64,000 bases of DNA from Schistosoma mansoni (taxonomy: Eukaryota; Platyhelminthes; Trematoda; Strigeidida; Schistosomatidae): NCBI RefSeq assembly GCF_000237925.1, contig NW_017386133.1, positions 1-64,000 on the forward strand. The letters are read 5' to 3'. Every line of letters begins with the position of its first letter. Positions within the stretch are counted from its first letter, which is position 1. Of the stretch, positions 1-12,749 are shown piece after piece. Position numbers and translations under genes: made by a program. Below the pieces are notes generated by a model that was not told where the DNA came from, ran no database searches, and saw only the letters and a program-made list of their open reading frames with translations.

Positions 1-1190
1 GAGAGAAGTGAGTAGTTTGTGTGTACATAGGTGGAGAGGTGTTAGTAGACTGTTGAACTAGGTGTTATATGATGTGATTCCAGCTCACGTTGACTCATTG
101 AGAATGATAGTGAGATAAATGATCTGATACTATTAGTATTTCTATAGTATTTGATGAGAGATTTGGTGTTGTGTGTGTGTGTGCAATTGAGAATTGTTTT
201 TCTTTATTTTTCAGTTTGTTGGTGATATTGATGACGATAGAGTGGTGATGGGTGACGATTGAAGTTTGCGGTGATGGCGATAATTTATAAGCGATGTGTT
301 TAAATCGGAATAGCGGTAAGTGTTTGTTTATCGATAGTTGATGTGATGTGATGTGATTGGTGTTGTGAGTAGTGTTGCTTTATGTGTGATGATGTTTTGT
401 ACATGATGTATGTTGTTGTTGTTGTTGTTGTGTAAATCTGTTTGTAATTCGTTAAGCGAGACGTAATTTGGTGATGATAACTTGCCCTCTATGATCAGTG
501 ATTGGGCTCTATCTGAGATAGTATTGATGAAATGTATACATGTGTGCATGTATGTGTATGTGTACCATTGTTTATGTATCTTGTTCTGTTGTGTCTTGAA
601 TTTATTTGTATTTTTTATTGTTCTGGTTTTTTTAGTATGAGTTATGGCCTTTTATTTTCATGATGTATATTCATGAACCATTTTGTAGTGTACTCTCCTC
701 GCTGTGATTTTGCTTTTTGTCCTTCTTCCTGGCCATTATTATTCGTCATTTATGTGCGTGATTACGGAACTCCTGTGAAGTGGAAGAATCTCAAAAGTTG
801 CCGAAGACATTCTATCTAATTACTTTTTAGAAGTGCATACCAGATTCATGGCGCCGTAGCTTGCCTATTGGATAAATGCTGAAAACTACTGTATGTGGAT
901 CGGATGACTATTATGATGATTACGCTTTTACTAAAAACTACAATCATCTGAGAGTTTTGTATAATATTTGACACTGTTAGAATAACATTCCTTCTCACTC
1001 GTTTTCTATTTTCTTTTTTGCGACTTGGAGTGTCCTAGCATTCGAGTTTTTAAATGGTACATGGTATATCACGAATCTAAGCTGTAGATATTACAGTACA
1101 GTTATTAGTTCTATATATAATAGACTACTGTAAGCTATTTATATATTTTTGTTTGTGTGTACTATTACATCATTATTTTATGGTGAACAA
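1..1190. other. Non-coding, T/G-rich stretch with microsatellites
   Basis: No exon or known element is recognised here. The plus strand is rich in T and G, with a short GT run near 170-182 and a GTT run at about 410-431. The open reading frame opposite 328-549 is mostly the translation of that GTT run (poly-Asn) and is not taken as a gene. Confidence 0.5.
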
Positions 1191-1500
1191 GCAAGTGGCT
1201 ATCAGGACTCAGTGGCCGAGTGGATAACGCGATGGCGTTTGAAGCGAAAGGTACTGCTTCGAGTCCCAGAGTGAACATCAACTCTGAGATGCAGGTACAT
1301 CCAACTGACGAGTCCCAAATAGGACGAAACGCGCATCAAGCTGGATTCTACTGCTAGCCACTATCCATCTTTGCTTATAATGCTTGTAAGTTAAGGCTAT
1401 ATCAAGGCAATACGTACAGTATGCACATATGTCAATAAGAGACTGAACAGCAGTCCTTAAACATCAATGGGAAGATTCAAACAAATAATACTAAGTAAAT
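1190..1500 (+). mobile_element. Sm-alpha-like SINE with degenerate hammerhead ribozyme
   Basis: The element begins with a tRNA-like pol III promoter. An A box (TGGCCGAGTGG, near 1211) is followed by a B box (GCTTCGAGTCC, near 1256). A hammerhead-like region follows at about 1291-1355: CTGACGA at 1305-1311, stem II GTCC/GGAC, GAAA at 1325-1328, and an ATC cleavage triplet. Stem I next to the core does not pair (CCAA against AAGC), apparently because of a small insertion after the triplet, so self-cleavage is doubtful. A downstream segment (ATGCTTGTAAGTTAAGGC onward) recurs in reverse at 55.75-55.87 kb and 29.27-29.36 kb, which shows it belongs to the element. Confidence 0.8.
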
Positions 1501-3990
1501 TTGTATCCAATAATTATTATTATTTCTCTCGATTTTACAATAATGGTATTAATTCCTCATTCATAGAACCCCTTTTATTGTTTTATCTTTAATACTTCTA
1601 ATCAATCAGATTTTTTTATTCATACTAATTATTCATTATACCTTTTATGACCTAGATTTTCCTGAAGAGTAAATCCTGATGAAGTTCTAGTTAAAAAAAA
1701 ACAAACAAGAATACCCTTGTTATATTAAGCTTTCTTATATACTTGATATTACTATGTAAAAGAGTTCTGTGTATATATATCTACAATTTATGAAATCAGT
1801 AGGTCTAAATTTCTGTTACGTCTTAGAATCTGTCTACCCACTTTCGTGCCGAGTGTAACTTGTCTAATGTAGATTCAGACCTTGACGCGATAGGCTGACT
1901 GGCTTAACCTTGAGTCTAGTATGCAAGAGTTCGAAGTGGGGATAGAGAGACAAAAACTATTCTATCACCTGATTGGCTGACAAGCACGAGAGAGAGAGAG
2001 ACGACAAGACAACTGGAACACTACTCGCTTTATTCCAATCCCGATTTAGTACTCGAATTCTAAATTCAGATTAGTGTAAAAAGATACATGAATAAACAGA
2101 TGGCTAACTTGACCACAACGTACAATAATTAGGAAAATACAATTATGTCCAAAACTGAGGGATTATAGTAGAAAAATAGTGTACAAAAGATTACGTCTAA
2201 ATTACAATAGCTTTGGAACGAACAGAAAAGGCTATGGCAGTGAATCATACATCAAACGAAAGCTTATGATTTGTAGAATAGACTAAGGACAAAAGTAAAT
2301 GTTACAGTTTTACAAGCTTTGAATTAAATGAAATAACGTCCCCAAAAATAGCTTCCGTAGTTTGTTAAGGCTTCTTGTTTCGCTGTTCACATCAAATTCG
2401 CTAACTAACAAATCACTAAGTTATATATTTTGCTCTAGGCTGTTTATAAAAGTACAGGAAAGAGAGTGTTACATGGTCGTAGAGTGAAGCAGTCGTCGCT
2501 CCCATCTCAGCTAATGTAATTTACAAAGCAGTTCCCTATGTAGTAGCCCGTCTCTTATTGGTTTTTAAATACCAGCTTTCATCATCCTACGTCGATTAAT
2601 CGAAGCACCTGAACGACCAACTCTCAAGCGAAAAATTGGTCGCCATTCAGGACTCCAGTTCTCATGGATCATGTTTTCATTGTCCGCTAAATGGCGGAAC
2701 ATCCCCATATCCATTGAAGGTCAACAGTCGTTGCTTCTTGGTGTTAGGGTTGCCTAGAACTCTAAATCACTAGATATCGAAATTAGCCAATTCTATCAGA
2801 AATAAGGAAACAGATTAACAATTCGGGTCGGGAGAGAAAGCATCCAAAACAAACACATAGTAGATGACCATACAGCTACGGATAACAACCAGTCAAATTT
2901 CAGGTCAACAGAACAAGTCGTTAGTCAATTGTATAGAGATCGCAATAGTTGTCTTTGAAGTACGTGTAGATAATGTTGTTCAGAAGCACAGTGAAAGGTC
3001 CACAACCAATCCACCCAACCCAGAGATCACAAGTTCAATAGTGTTTGTTAAGTTTATCGTGTAGACTTTACGCACAAGCACCATAAGCAGAGTTGTGGTA
3101 TACAGCCATCTTTTCACTGTCCCAATCAAGAATGAGCTAATTAGAGTTGCCCGATTTCAGCATTACTTTTCGGTTTTACTATCGATGAAATTCTGAAAAT
3201 AGCTCTGAAAGTTCGTGAGTGTGCATCTATTGTCGGGAAAAATACTTCTATCTTGGATACGCGACTCACGTTCCTTAATCGTGTGATAATAAACGAGCTA
3301 ATCAAACCACACTCAATCACTTAGTAATTAGTGTTCGAAAATGTCTACGTTGCATTTTTGAAACGAAAAATATCTCTGCAAGACTGATAGGAACCTGTGT
3401 CTGCACTCACATTTTACAATGAACTGTTAATCATAGCCGAAAAATTCATATATTTTGATTATTGTGAATGGTGATGGTAGATAAGATCAGTTAACATCTA
3501 GGTTGTGTTAACAACCTTTCTATGAGAATTTAAGTGTCACATAGAAACAAGTAAATAAACTCGGAACTTGTAGCAGACACTAAAACAATTACCCAGTCAT
3601 TATCAAACTTCATATTAGATTCCAAATATGATTTGGAAGGTTTTGAACAGTGATAATGTTTAACTTTCATACTACGAATAAAAGACCCAGAAAAATTAAA
3701 ACTATGTTCCGTCGATGAAAATATCAACAGTCACCAAATTGCACATACCCTTCCTGTTTGGTTTTATTAAAGTATTACTTTCTCTCTGATTTTTGTCCAC
3801 TAGATTAGCGTTATTTACCAGACTATTATCTGGTCGTTGGAAGAATATTTAAATTTCTAAGGATTGTGACCTACCAACGTTTCCAAATATAGCAGTTGAC
3901 TGACTAGTTAAGTTTGTAAGTAAATGAACTTTATCTACAAGAAAAGGTAGCAAGGCGTATGTATATACACAATGAATAGTTACTAGATAA
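1500..3990. other. No recognised gene; AT-rich intergenic
   Basis: Nothing with coding character or repeat identity is recognised. There is a short GA run near 1989-2003. The small open frames at 2864-3064 and 3530-3727 resemble no family I know and are probably chance. Confidence 0.4.
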
Positions 3991-3994
3991 TGTA

Positions 3995-4080
3995 TGGAAT
4001 CAGCCCAGGACAGAGTGGGTTGGAGAAAGCTGGTCGGCGGCCTATGCTCCATTGGGAGTAACAGGCGTAAGTAAGTAAGT
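3995..4080 (+). mobile_element. 3' stub of RTE-type LINE with GTAA tail
   Basis: About 80 bases match the 3' end of the RTE copy at 8.2-8.3 kb: the tract ending CCTATGCTCC ... TAACAGGCGTAAG. They end in a GTAAGTAAGTAAGTAA tail. This is what a severely 5'-truncated target-primed insertion looks like. It directly abuts another repeat at 4.15 kb. Confidence 0.7.
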
Positions 4081-4148
4081 AATGTATGGAATCATACTAG
4101 GAAATCGAAACCGCACTGCCACTAGATATCTCACCGTCATCGTCAGAT

Positions 4149-4672
4149 TTATTTATTTAAACACATAAATATTGGTGCAAGGAAGCACCAGATACATATG
4201 CGCCTCACAAATCTCATTCGATTTGTGTGAGGGCTGTGATACTGCTCAGGTGCCCAGACTGAAGCAGGTGGTTTTCTTAGGGGCCCACACCCGGAGCCTT
4301 TGACCGAAAGATCTGATCCACAAGGCAATGGAGCATCGTGAGGAGATGCAGTCCCATGGTAGCCGGTGATCAACGATTGATTCGTACGCCATTTGTTCCC
4401 TCAGGATACTGAGGTCCATGTGCACCATTGGTTTGAAATCAGGGTTTTCCAACTCCCCTAGATGGACTCGCCTTGTCCACCAATCCGGTTAAAGCGCCGG
4501 ACATTCGCTTTTCGTCCTCTCAACTTCGTAAACAACACCCCCGCGACGAGAAGGCAGTAAGTAGGACTTCCCTCTCAGAGGCTATATATTCGCTAGCCAT
4601 GTGAGAGCATTTCGAGAGGGAGAGCGGACTCTCCCCACTCTCGGCCATACCAGGGCATTTGGGGGCTCATCA
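4149..4672 (-). mobile_element. 0.5 kb non-autonomous retroelement, copy A
   Basis: This copy belongs to a dispersed family also at 13.8, 26.0, 56.9 and 60.0 kb. Read on the minus strand it starts near TGCCCTGGTATGG, passes a GC-richer middle (CTCCACTGCCTTGTGGATCA-like block), and ends with TTGCACCAATATTTATGTG followed by an (AAAT)n tail at 4149. Open frames on it come from base composition and are not conserved between copies. Its last ~60 bases match the 3' end of the LINE at 32.5 kb. Confidence 0.75.
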
Positions 4673-5369
4673 TCAGAAGTTCATATTGTTAATCCGCATT
4701 GTAAGGGTCACATGTTCAGTCTCATTGACTGCTTCGAAGAATTTAGTTTCCTTCCTTCAGTATATTTTGTATTATCCTATAATATCTTTATCTTTCAAGT
4801 TGCGAGTGCTTGCTAAAGCAGTTAATAGACCTTTGATTCTGCAAAATAAGTAGATATTCATTACAACTGCGAAACTAGAAATTCTTCGCTGGCCATTAGC
4901 AACTTAAAAAAATGTAGGCTGGATAGTTGCTCATCACTTAAAATTAAGTTTGAAATACATACAAAAACCAAGAGGATAGACAAACTTGAATAAGTGATGA
5001 CCCACATCAACTTATCCACAATTAAATTCCTTCGCTTCCCAACGAACTTTTATTTTTACTGCTGGTTCTGGTCCTAAACACTTTCTTTTTCATGCTTCAT
5101 TTACGTTTACGAAATGTTATCCCTGCTCCTCTAGAACTGCGATTCAAACAACATATCTAATCTCCCAATGTTCTCACCTTATGTGAAATCGTATAACAAG
5201 CTTTATTAACTAGAACTCGAGAATCTTGTACCATTGACAAATGCTACATCTCCAAAACACAAAACTTAAGTGTGGCCATTCATTCGACCTTATCTAGTCG
5301 ATATAGAGAACCAGTGAGACTTATCCTTCATGCTGAGAAATATGCGTTTAAGGGGAAAGTTTCTGACCT
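4673..5369. other. No recognised feature
   Basis: Between the repeat at 4.1-4.7 kb and the LINE relic at 5.4 kb I see only AT-rich sequence with short non-descript open frames. Confidence 0.4.
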
Positions 5370-5640
5370 CCGTTGGAGAGTGGTTGTAGCAGGCGATTTT
5401 AAGGTATGAGTAAGTAGGCTATACCAAAACAAAAGACACTTAATTGAATCTGTGTCTCTCTGTGAGACAGCCGTATGCTCCGGCCATGATTAGACAGCCG
5501 TCTTTTTTAGCAAGTATTAATTATAGGCACAAGATGAACGTCTGGTATGACCTGCATAGTCGATGGTGGACACTAAACACGATTGAACAGGTTGTCGTTT
5601 TTTCTGGTTAAATTGTTTGATTTCTAGTCATGAATACGGG
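5370..5640 (+). pseudogene. Degenerate LINE endonuclease fragment
   Basis: Broken translation gives VVVAGDF near 5385-5405. About 120 bases later it gives FLASINYRHKMN, followed by a W-x-L-N-T-I-E-Q-like tail. These match the order GDFN ... F-x-N-F-R-H-K ... W-T-Q-I-D-H of LINE apurinic endonucleases. Stops and indels interrupt it throughout. The match is by eye and short, so identification is tentative. Confidence 0.4.
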
Positions 5641-5991
5641 AACATGTTTGCCTGAGTCTTATTCCAATTAAAAATCCATAGCATTATGACCCCCTTAAAG
5701 ATCTTCGATGAAGAATCAAAGTGTATACTTTAGAAGTAAACATTTAGTCGACCATCAAAACAAAGGCAACACAACATGAGATGATATCCAGAAAGACATA
5801 ACACCAACCAGTGAATTGGTCCTGAACAGCAAGAAAGACCGATACATATCACCAGTATCGACAGATGGTTTGAAACTTATCCCATGGGGCTTTGAGCACG
5901 AGAAGGAAGGTAACCAAGAAACTGACAAAAAGTATGTGGAGCCACCTTAAGGAGTGAAGCAGATAGAAAAACTAGCGGCTACAGACGATAC

Positions 5992-8300
5992 AGAACTCCG
6001 TCTGTAGCTGTTCTAGAGTTACTGTCAGCCTAAAGCCCAGGCAAAACAGAATAGTTAAGCATGAGGTCGGCAATCCCATCCCGTAGAAAAAAATCTTGCT
6101 AAGAATACGCTAACCAGAACAAACAAACTAAACCATTTAAAATCTGTTCTGGGAGTTGAAGGGAGAATTAAGATAAAAATCAAGATGAAAGTCGAGATAC
6201 TTCTGAAGTCACAAGGCCGATATCCCTTCTAGCCACCACAGCAACACTCTTTATAGGTACATGGGACATCTGAACAATGTTGGAGACCTAGTAGATCGGT
6301 CAAGTAGCAACGGAAATGAACAGCAAAGGCTAGATACGGGATAGATGCTTCTGTACTCCGGTCACGAAGATGAAAATGCTCCACACACACGCCGGGAGTT
6401 GCTCTAATACTGTCCAGAGAAGCACGAAATGCACTTACAGGATGGGATCCACAAACATCAAAGCATCATTCAAAACAAAGAAGGAGGGGATCACAATGAA
6501 TGTTATCCAATGTTATGCACCCACCAATGATAGCAGCGACGACAATAAAGATCAGTTCTATGAGAGGCTGCAATCAATCATAGCTAAGTGCCCAAGAAAG
6601 GACCTCATCGTCCTGATGGGAGATCTAAACGCCAGAGTCGGAGTGGACAACACCGGATATGAAGATATAATGGGACGACATGGACTGGGATAGAGAAATG
6701 AAAATGGGGAGAGGTTTGCCAATCTATGTGCACTCAACAAAGTGGCTATAGGCGGCACAATATTCCCCCACAAACACACACACGAGGCTACATGAGTCTC
6801 ACAGGTTCGCACCAGATAGATCATATTTGTGTCAACAAAAAATTCCGAAGGACAATGGGAGGTGTGAGAACAACGAGAGGAGCTGACATAGCTTCAGATC
6901 ACCAACTGGTTGTGACCAAGATGAAACTGAAGCTAAAGAACCACTGGAAAACTAAAGAAACAGCATTACAAAGACTCAATTCAACCTTCCTTCGACATAC
7001 TGACAAACTCAACCAATTCAATGTAGATCTCAACAACATGTTCCAAACTCTACAAGATCTACTCAAAGAAGAAACTACTGTGGAGGACAATTGTATAGGG
7101 GCCGATCAAGCATGAACGTCAGCGTATCAGGAGGTGCTCGGCTGCGAGAGGCATCAATATAAGGAATGAAACTCTTGCAAAACCCTGGATAAGATTCAAG
7201 AAAGGAAGAATACGAAGACAACAGTTAACAACGGCCGAACAAGAACACAGTAAGTCAGGACACAGGCCGAATACAACAAGCAAGTGAAGAGCATTAGAGC
7301 CACTATGGAGTTCCTGAGAAGATTGTCAACATTATCCGGAACTCATACGACGGACTACACTACAAAGTCGTGCATGGAGGACAACTGACAGATGCATTTC
7401 TAGTAAGGACTGGAGTCAGACAAGGCTATCTACTCTCCCCTTTCCTCTGGTGATTGACTGGATTAGGAAGACCTCGACATCTGAGGGAAAGAACGGAATA
7501 CAGTGGAAATCTCAGAATTAATTAAACTATTTGGACTTTAAAGATGACCTAGCCCCCCTATCCGTACACATGAACAAATACGGACGAGGACAACAAATGT
7601 AGCAGCAGCCTCTGCATCAATAGGCCTCAACATACACAAAGGAAAAAGCAAGATTCTTAAATGCAACACGGAGAACACCAACCCAATCACACTTGATGGC
7701 GAAACTCTGGAAGAGGTGGAAACATTCACGTACCTGGGAAGCATCATTGATGAACAAGGAGGATCTGATGCAGATGTAAAGGCTAGGATTGGAAAAGCAA
7801 GGGCCACATTCCTACAACTGAAGAACATATGGAATTCAAAACAACCGTCAACTAATATCAAACTCAGAATCCTCAATACGAACGTCAAGACAGCCTTACT
7901 GTTCGGAGCTGAAACGTGAACTACTACATCCACCGCCAAGAAGGTGCGAGTATTTATAAACAGTTGTCTACGCAAAATACTCAACACTCACTGGCCGGAT
8001 ACTATCAGCAACAGCGTTTTATGAGAGGACAAACCAGCTTCCAGCTGAAGAGGAAATTAGGAAAAGACGTTGGAAGTGGATCGGACATACATTAAGGAAG
8101 TCACCAAACTGCATCACGAGGCAAGCCCTAACTTGGAATCCTAAAGGGAAGCGGAAAAGAGGAAGGCCAGAGAACACTTTACGCCTAGAAGTAGAAGCAA
8201 ATATGGGAAGGATGAATAACAAGTGTAAAGGATTGCCCAGGAGAATGCTGGTGAGCAGTCTATGCTCCTCCACAAGGGGTAACAGGCGTAAGTGCAGACG
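5992..8300 (+). mobile_element. RTE-type non-LTR retrotransposon, internally deleted and dead
   Basis: The 5' end is placed near 5992 because the copy at 49.6-51.6 kb starts at the matching base. The endonuclease domain is at 6370-7115, including LMGDLNARVG and, after a frame change, HQIDHICVNKKF and SDHQLV. It is broken by TAG at about 6691, TGA near 6793 and a frame shift. At about 7303 the sequence jumps into the RT palm (GVRQGYLLSPF, about 7410-7450), so most of the RT fingers is deleted. The FADD box reads FKDD near 7530. The C-terminal module (FTYLGSIIDEQGGSDADV, about 7716-7919) and the 3' end (TAACAGGCGTAAG, 8298) follow. The long minus-strand frames over 7538-8537 are antisense shadows. 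Confidence 0.85.
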
Positions 8301-8512
8301 ATATGAACATCTGTTTACACATCGGAAAAAGAGAAGTGATCCAGGGGTTTGAAGAGAGAGACAGAACACTTCAAGGAACAACTCGACAGACATTCGAGCA
8401 CCTTTGATTTCCAAATAACTTGAGTGATTAACACATATGATACTTATATTAGGCTCAGCGAAAGAAAATCCAATTACTCTGGACACCTTGAGTAACAATG
8501 TCAAGGAAATAA

Positions 8513-8605
8513 TAAGTATAGTTTTGTTATATCCCAAGTAAAAAAATTGTATCTTTGACGCTTCGGGACTTAATGTAAGCCACTTCTCCAGAGTAAATAA
8601 AATGT
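8513..8605. repeat. Half copy of a fold-back (MITE-like) element
   Basis: The tract TTATATCCCAAGTAAAAAAA, then a GACGCTTCGGGAC segment, TGTAAGCCACTTCTCCAGA and so on, resembles the terminal inverted repeat of the element at 59.20-59.50 kb (TGTAATATCCCAA ... TGTAAGCCACTTCTTCAG). Only one terminus is seen here, so this is probably a solo or truncated terminus. Confidence 0.5.
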
Positions 8606-9157
8606 TCTGAGTTTGTTTCCCACGTTCTGAACGTAAATTTGCGCCTCATGATTGAAACGCGCCAACTAATGAAATGTAGTGACAATCGATCACACCGACG
8701 ACCTCAGAAGCCCTGTTGTGATGGTATCTGAGAGATTCTAGGCCCTCATTTGAAAACTCTACTTATGGATCAAGATATTTAGTAACCAAACAGCAATGAA
8801 ACTGCGAAACAGACCCCCGTATTAGTGTGATTTTGGAATGTAGCCTTTCATAGTAGTAATTTCAAGTTCCAGGCTTTGATCGCAAGTATTTTTGAAGCAT
8901 TAATGTTATGTTCTATCATCTTTAATATCATTATCTCGGTTCTCCTTATACCTAGTTAGTTTCATCTTGATGCGATGGCTCGGGTAGACCCATGTTTGTG
9001 CTGGACTTTCCATTATAACTAAGGCTATAGAAAATATTGTTAGCAACATTTGACAAGTTAATATGAATGCTGTCTAAGTAATGTAGAAGGAGCCTAAGTG
9101 GTATTGATAAAGAGTTGAATGAAAAGAACGATCATGAGTATTACCAAGCGCAACTTA

Positions 9158-9163
9158 TTTATT
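9158..9163 (-). promoter_or_regulatory. RPL7 polyadenylation signal overlapping the stop
   Basis: On the minus strand the gene ends ATG ATT TAA ATA AAT AAG. An AATAAA hexamer occupies 9163 down to 9158 and uses the last base of the TAA stop (9165-9163). This implies a very short 3' UTR. Confidence 0.6.
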
Positions 9164-9975
9164 TAAATCATAGCTTTAAGTAATCGGTTTATATAGGTTT
9201 CTCGGTTGCCAAAATCACCACCTTCAACAAAGTGTTTTCCTTTCTTGCGAAAACCGCCACTAGGATTGCTCAACTTGAATGTCCATAGAAAAGCAACAGC
9301 ATGTTTGAAGTTTGGTCCAACTGTATATATTTCATGTACAAGGTCCTCAACGCATATTAAACCAAGATGTCCAAGTTTGTGTTGAATTAGCTCATTTGTT
9401 AAAGGGAGTCGTGTACCATGGTACTTACAAAATCCGCGTTTATAAATGAGTTGACGAACAATTTTAAGACTAGGATAACCCCAAGCGACGTACGGATCAA
9501 TTATTCGAAGCATGTTAAGAGTTGCCTGTGCAATAATGATAAGCGAAAAGCCGGAATTACCTTATTTAATCGCACAAACATCCCGTTGTTGATTTGCCGG
9601 AGGCGAAACAGTTGCATAGTCTTTCTTGGGCGTGGGTGGACACCGTTAATACCCCGGATTCGCACGACAAACGCGAGTTTTGGTTCAGCTGGAACATAGA
9701 AGTCTCCCGTCTTCTTAGCATTACGCTGCAACGTCATTTCCCGCTTTGCCATTCTGCGGTACTCCTGAAAGTCATTATGTTACACAGAACTTACATGCAT
9801 GTATTTTTCCGCTCTTTGCTTCATGAGAGACTTTAACTTCATATAAGTCTGTCGGCGTATCACCTTTTTGCGAGCTACTGTAATCAATTTTCGTCGTCTA
9901 ATCTTTTCCTTCACGCGGAGACCTTCTGGCTTCCTAGGTCTCTTAGGAGTAGCTGACTGAGTATCAGTTTTTTTT
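9163..9975 (-). CDS. RPL7: 60S ribosomal protein L7 (uL30 family), three exons seen
   Basis: This is a structural protein of the large ribosomal subunit. Exon A is 9975-9795: basic N-terminal extension with [19 protein letters not shown]. Exon B is 9764-9561: [45 protein letters not shown]. Exon C is 9525-9163: [57 protein letters not shown], stop. Introns of 30 bp (9794-9765) and 35 bp (9560-9526) have GT...AG ends and keep frame. The three exons total 748 bases, about the 248 residues usual for the family, so only the first one or few codons are missing. Exon A enters with one base completing a codon after a TTTAG acceptor. The start exon must lie upstream (above 9976) and I could not place it. 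Confidence 0.95.
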
Positions 9976-12620
9976 CTAAATATGAACAAGAAATGTGGAG
10001 TTAGTACAATTAGAAAACTTATTTACATAACCAATGATTATTGCTTTTACAGACACAAACAGTGACGATAAAATTGGTAGGGTGAAATCCCGTTTTCAAC
10101 TAAAACTGTACTGATCGCATACTACCGTGTTATAATGCTCTTAATACAGATAAGGAAACTAGCTATACATCACTGAATGATACTGAAAAAATAGAAAACA
10201 TGGTGAACGAAACTCGAACAATGAACTAACCACAAGAAAGGTCACAACCGCCTAAAGTACTGGCAATAAACCGGATTATGATTTTGAGACAAGTCGATAG
10301 TTATCGTCTCACAAATCTGGTATAACTACTTTAGAACTTGTAAGGTTGGAGAGACAAATGACGCTAACGGGAAATACAGTACAACTGGTGAACTTATAGG
10401 AAAACTCTGGTGTTATGTTCTAATATACAATGTCAAGCAACATTGCAGTTTGCTTGACTGAAAAGTAGGAGCCCAGTTGACTATTGTAGCCATTTTATTA
10501 ACATGAGCAAGCCCTTTCGAACTCAATCTACCTGAAAAGACAATCTCCGACCCTTTTATTTAACAACCACAAGCTATAAATTAGGCTTGTCACTGATGAC
10601 CCTGAACTTACAAACTGTCTGAAAAATATTAGTGGGATCCCACTGTGGAGTCATGCTGCAGGAAATGCCGATTGAACTTCATGTAGGTCCAACTTTTTGC
10701 CTGGCAATTTGGTTCAACCTCTTCCAATGAAACGTCGGTCTAACTGAGACAAATACAGTTATCTTCCTGAAGGTCTTACGTTTATCTGGCGCCCAACTAT
10801 TGTGAAAATACTCGTTCTTATGCATGGTAATCATTACGTAACAGGACACAACTGCAATCTGACGTAGCTAGGAAAAAAACAGTTACCGACTAACTATTGA
10901 ACGAACTTGAAGGGAATGACTCAAATTGCTATGGTTGAAACGAAAGCATAATCCTGGAAATTTTCGAAAATCTCACAGTAGTTACATAATTTAACTTCTT
11001 ATTTTCCTACGTTAACTTGAAACGCCTGACTAAAGACTGTTATAGGATTCAAGTAAGTGAAGTTTTACTGAGGTAACTAACTATGAAAGTATGTCAAAGG
11101 CTATGTTCTTGAATATAGAAACATGCTATTTTTCAATAACTGAATACACGGGTTTATAAGAATATTTGAAACGCTAAGTTTGGTACAATTGATAGGTATT
11201 AAGTAAACGATCTTGTGCCCAAACGTGGGTGATGAACAGGGCAAAAATTAGATGTAGTGTCATATGGACTTACACGTCCGACATGATCTGTTCACGATGG
11301 CACCTAACAGATATTAAACTGTCACGCTGTAGATTCAAAGACACAAACAGGCGCCAGGCAGAGGTACAATGTAGTGTCTTCAAGTGCCAATCTTCGTTAA
11401 GCGAAATCAGTAATCAGAGTATTTTTAAGGATCCACATCCAAGATACCGTGACTTAATCTTAGTTATGAAGAGCAACAGACATCTTCAAAAAATAGTGGT
11501 TAAACTGGTCAGCGTCTGCTTTTTTATACAAATACTTGGTCTATGTAGTAAAGCTTTTCAATGCTTGTTGTTGACAAATTCAATATATGTTTCTTCAATG
11601 ACATTTGTTTTTTAATCTTAGTTTTGAAGAGTGTTTACGAGCCTCAGATGAAGGAGTGTCGAAGTACAAGGTGACTGAACATGAGGTTCGTGTATTTTAC
11701 AAGTGGATTATTTTATAACTTCAGGTGATAATTACATCACTAGGCGTTTGTTAGATTAACCCTTAATAACCAGAATAATCGTAAATGGAAAGTGAGTATA
11801 CGATGATGGATAGAGATACGATGAAAAGTATCGTGCAAAATATTCAGAGAGGAACTAGCCATCCGTTCATAGCAGATTATCCAAAGTAACTGGTATACTA
11901 CTTAATTTTGAGATGTTCAAAAATTTGAATCAGGATTTTCTAACACCACATTTTCGGTTACGACAAACGTTTTTTGTTCCGTAAATCCACAGTATGCATA
12001 CCATTCAGAATTGAGGCTGACCTTATTCTTACCGAGGGTATCAATCCCGGATCACAGCATAACCTGTTGGTGGATGCTTTCCCGGCTCTACCTAAGATAT
12101 TTCAAAGTCATGTAGGACCCTAAGCAGGAAGGCGTTTTAGTCTTCCGATTACAAAATTCGCTACGCATATGGTGGAGAAAAATTGGATCACATCGACCTT
12201 AATGAGTCTCATCATTCAGTAAGGAGAAGTAGGAAACAATGTTTACGTAAGATCTAGCTGTAAATAACTCTACGTCCTTATTCTGTTGCTTCTGACCTAA
12301 CACTAAGTAAGCAGTCGACTCTTATCTGCTTACCTTAGGCTGCTTAAGTTTCACGCCACATAAAATCTGAATAGAATAGAATCTATCCCTCTTTCTGAAA
12401 ATCACTGCTGTCTTCCTCGGTTGTTTTTGGATACTTTCAGTAAAAGGTAATTCGGTACCATCACCATCCAATTTCGATGTGACCGAGATATCTTTATAGT
12501 TTTCATTGTTTTGGGATCACTGTTTCTAACACCACTTATTTGCCATAGTCTGTATCCGTTCTACCCCATACTTCGAATTTCCTGACTGGTTAGTTCGCTC
12601 GCAATCTATATCTAGTTGAT
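9976..12620. other. Upstream of RPL7; no recognised feature
   Basis: This should contain the RPL7 promoter and its tiny first exon. No ATG followed at the right phase by a donor could be chosen convincingly in the first 300 bases. A 128-codon plus-strand frame at 11229-11615 has no recognisable domain. The rest is AT-rich and without identified repeats. Confidence 0.35.
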
Positions 12621-12749
12621 GATCACTGGATGCGTTTTCGACTGGATTGCCACAATCCACCAGTTTGCTAAGACGTAACCTCAATCGTATTTCTATCACT
12701 AAACCAGGTGGTTAATATTTAACTACGACTAGAATCATAGCACCTCCGG

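Noticed and set aside
328-549. Asn-rich minus-strand frame
   Set aside because: Its middle is a translated GTT microsatellite. There is no other coding evidence.
1205-1270. tRNA gene suggested by A and B boxes (also at 29.4, 56.7 and 58.7 kb)
   Set aside because: No acceptor stem or anticodon arm can be formed. The boxes belong to SINE promoters.
7538-7987. 149-codon minus-strand frame, and the similar frame at 63588-63923
   Set aside because: Both are antisense shadows of the RTE C-terminal module, which is clearly coding-like on the plus strand.
8019-8537. 172-codon minus-strand open frame
   Set aside because: It is the antisense of the RTE 3' region (8.0-8.3 kb) and continues into the fold-back half copy. 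No domain is seen.
11229-11615. 128-codon plus-strand frame
   Set aside because: No recognisable domain, no splice or promoter context, composition like the surrounding non-coding DNA.
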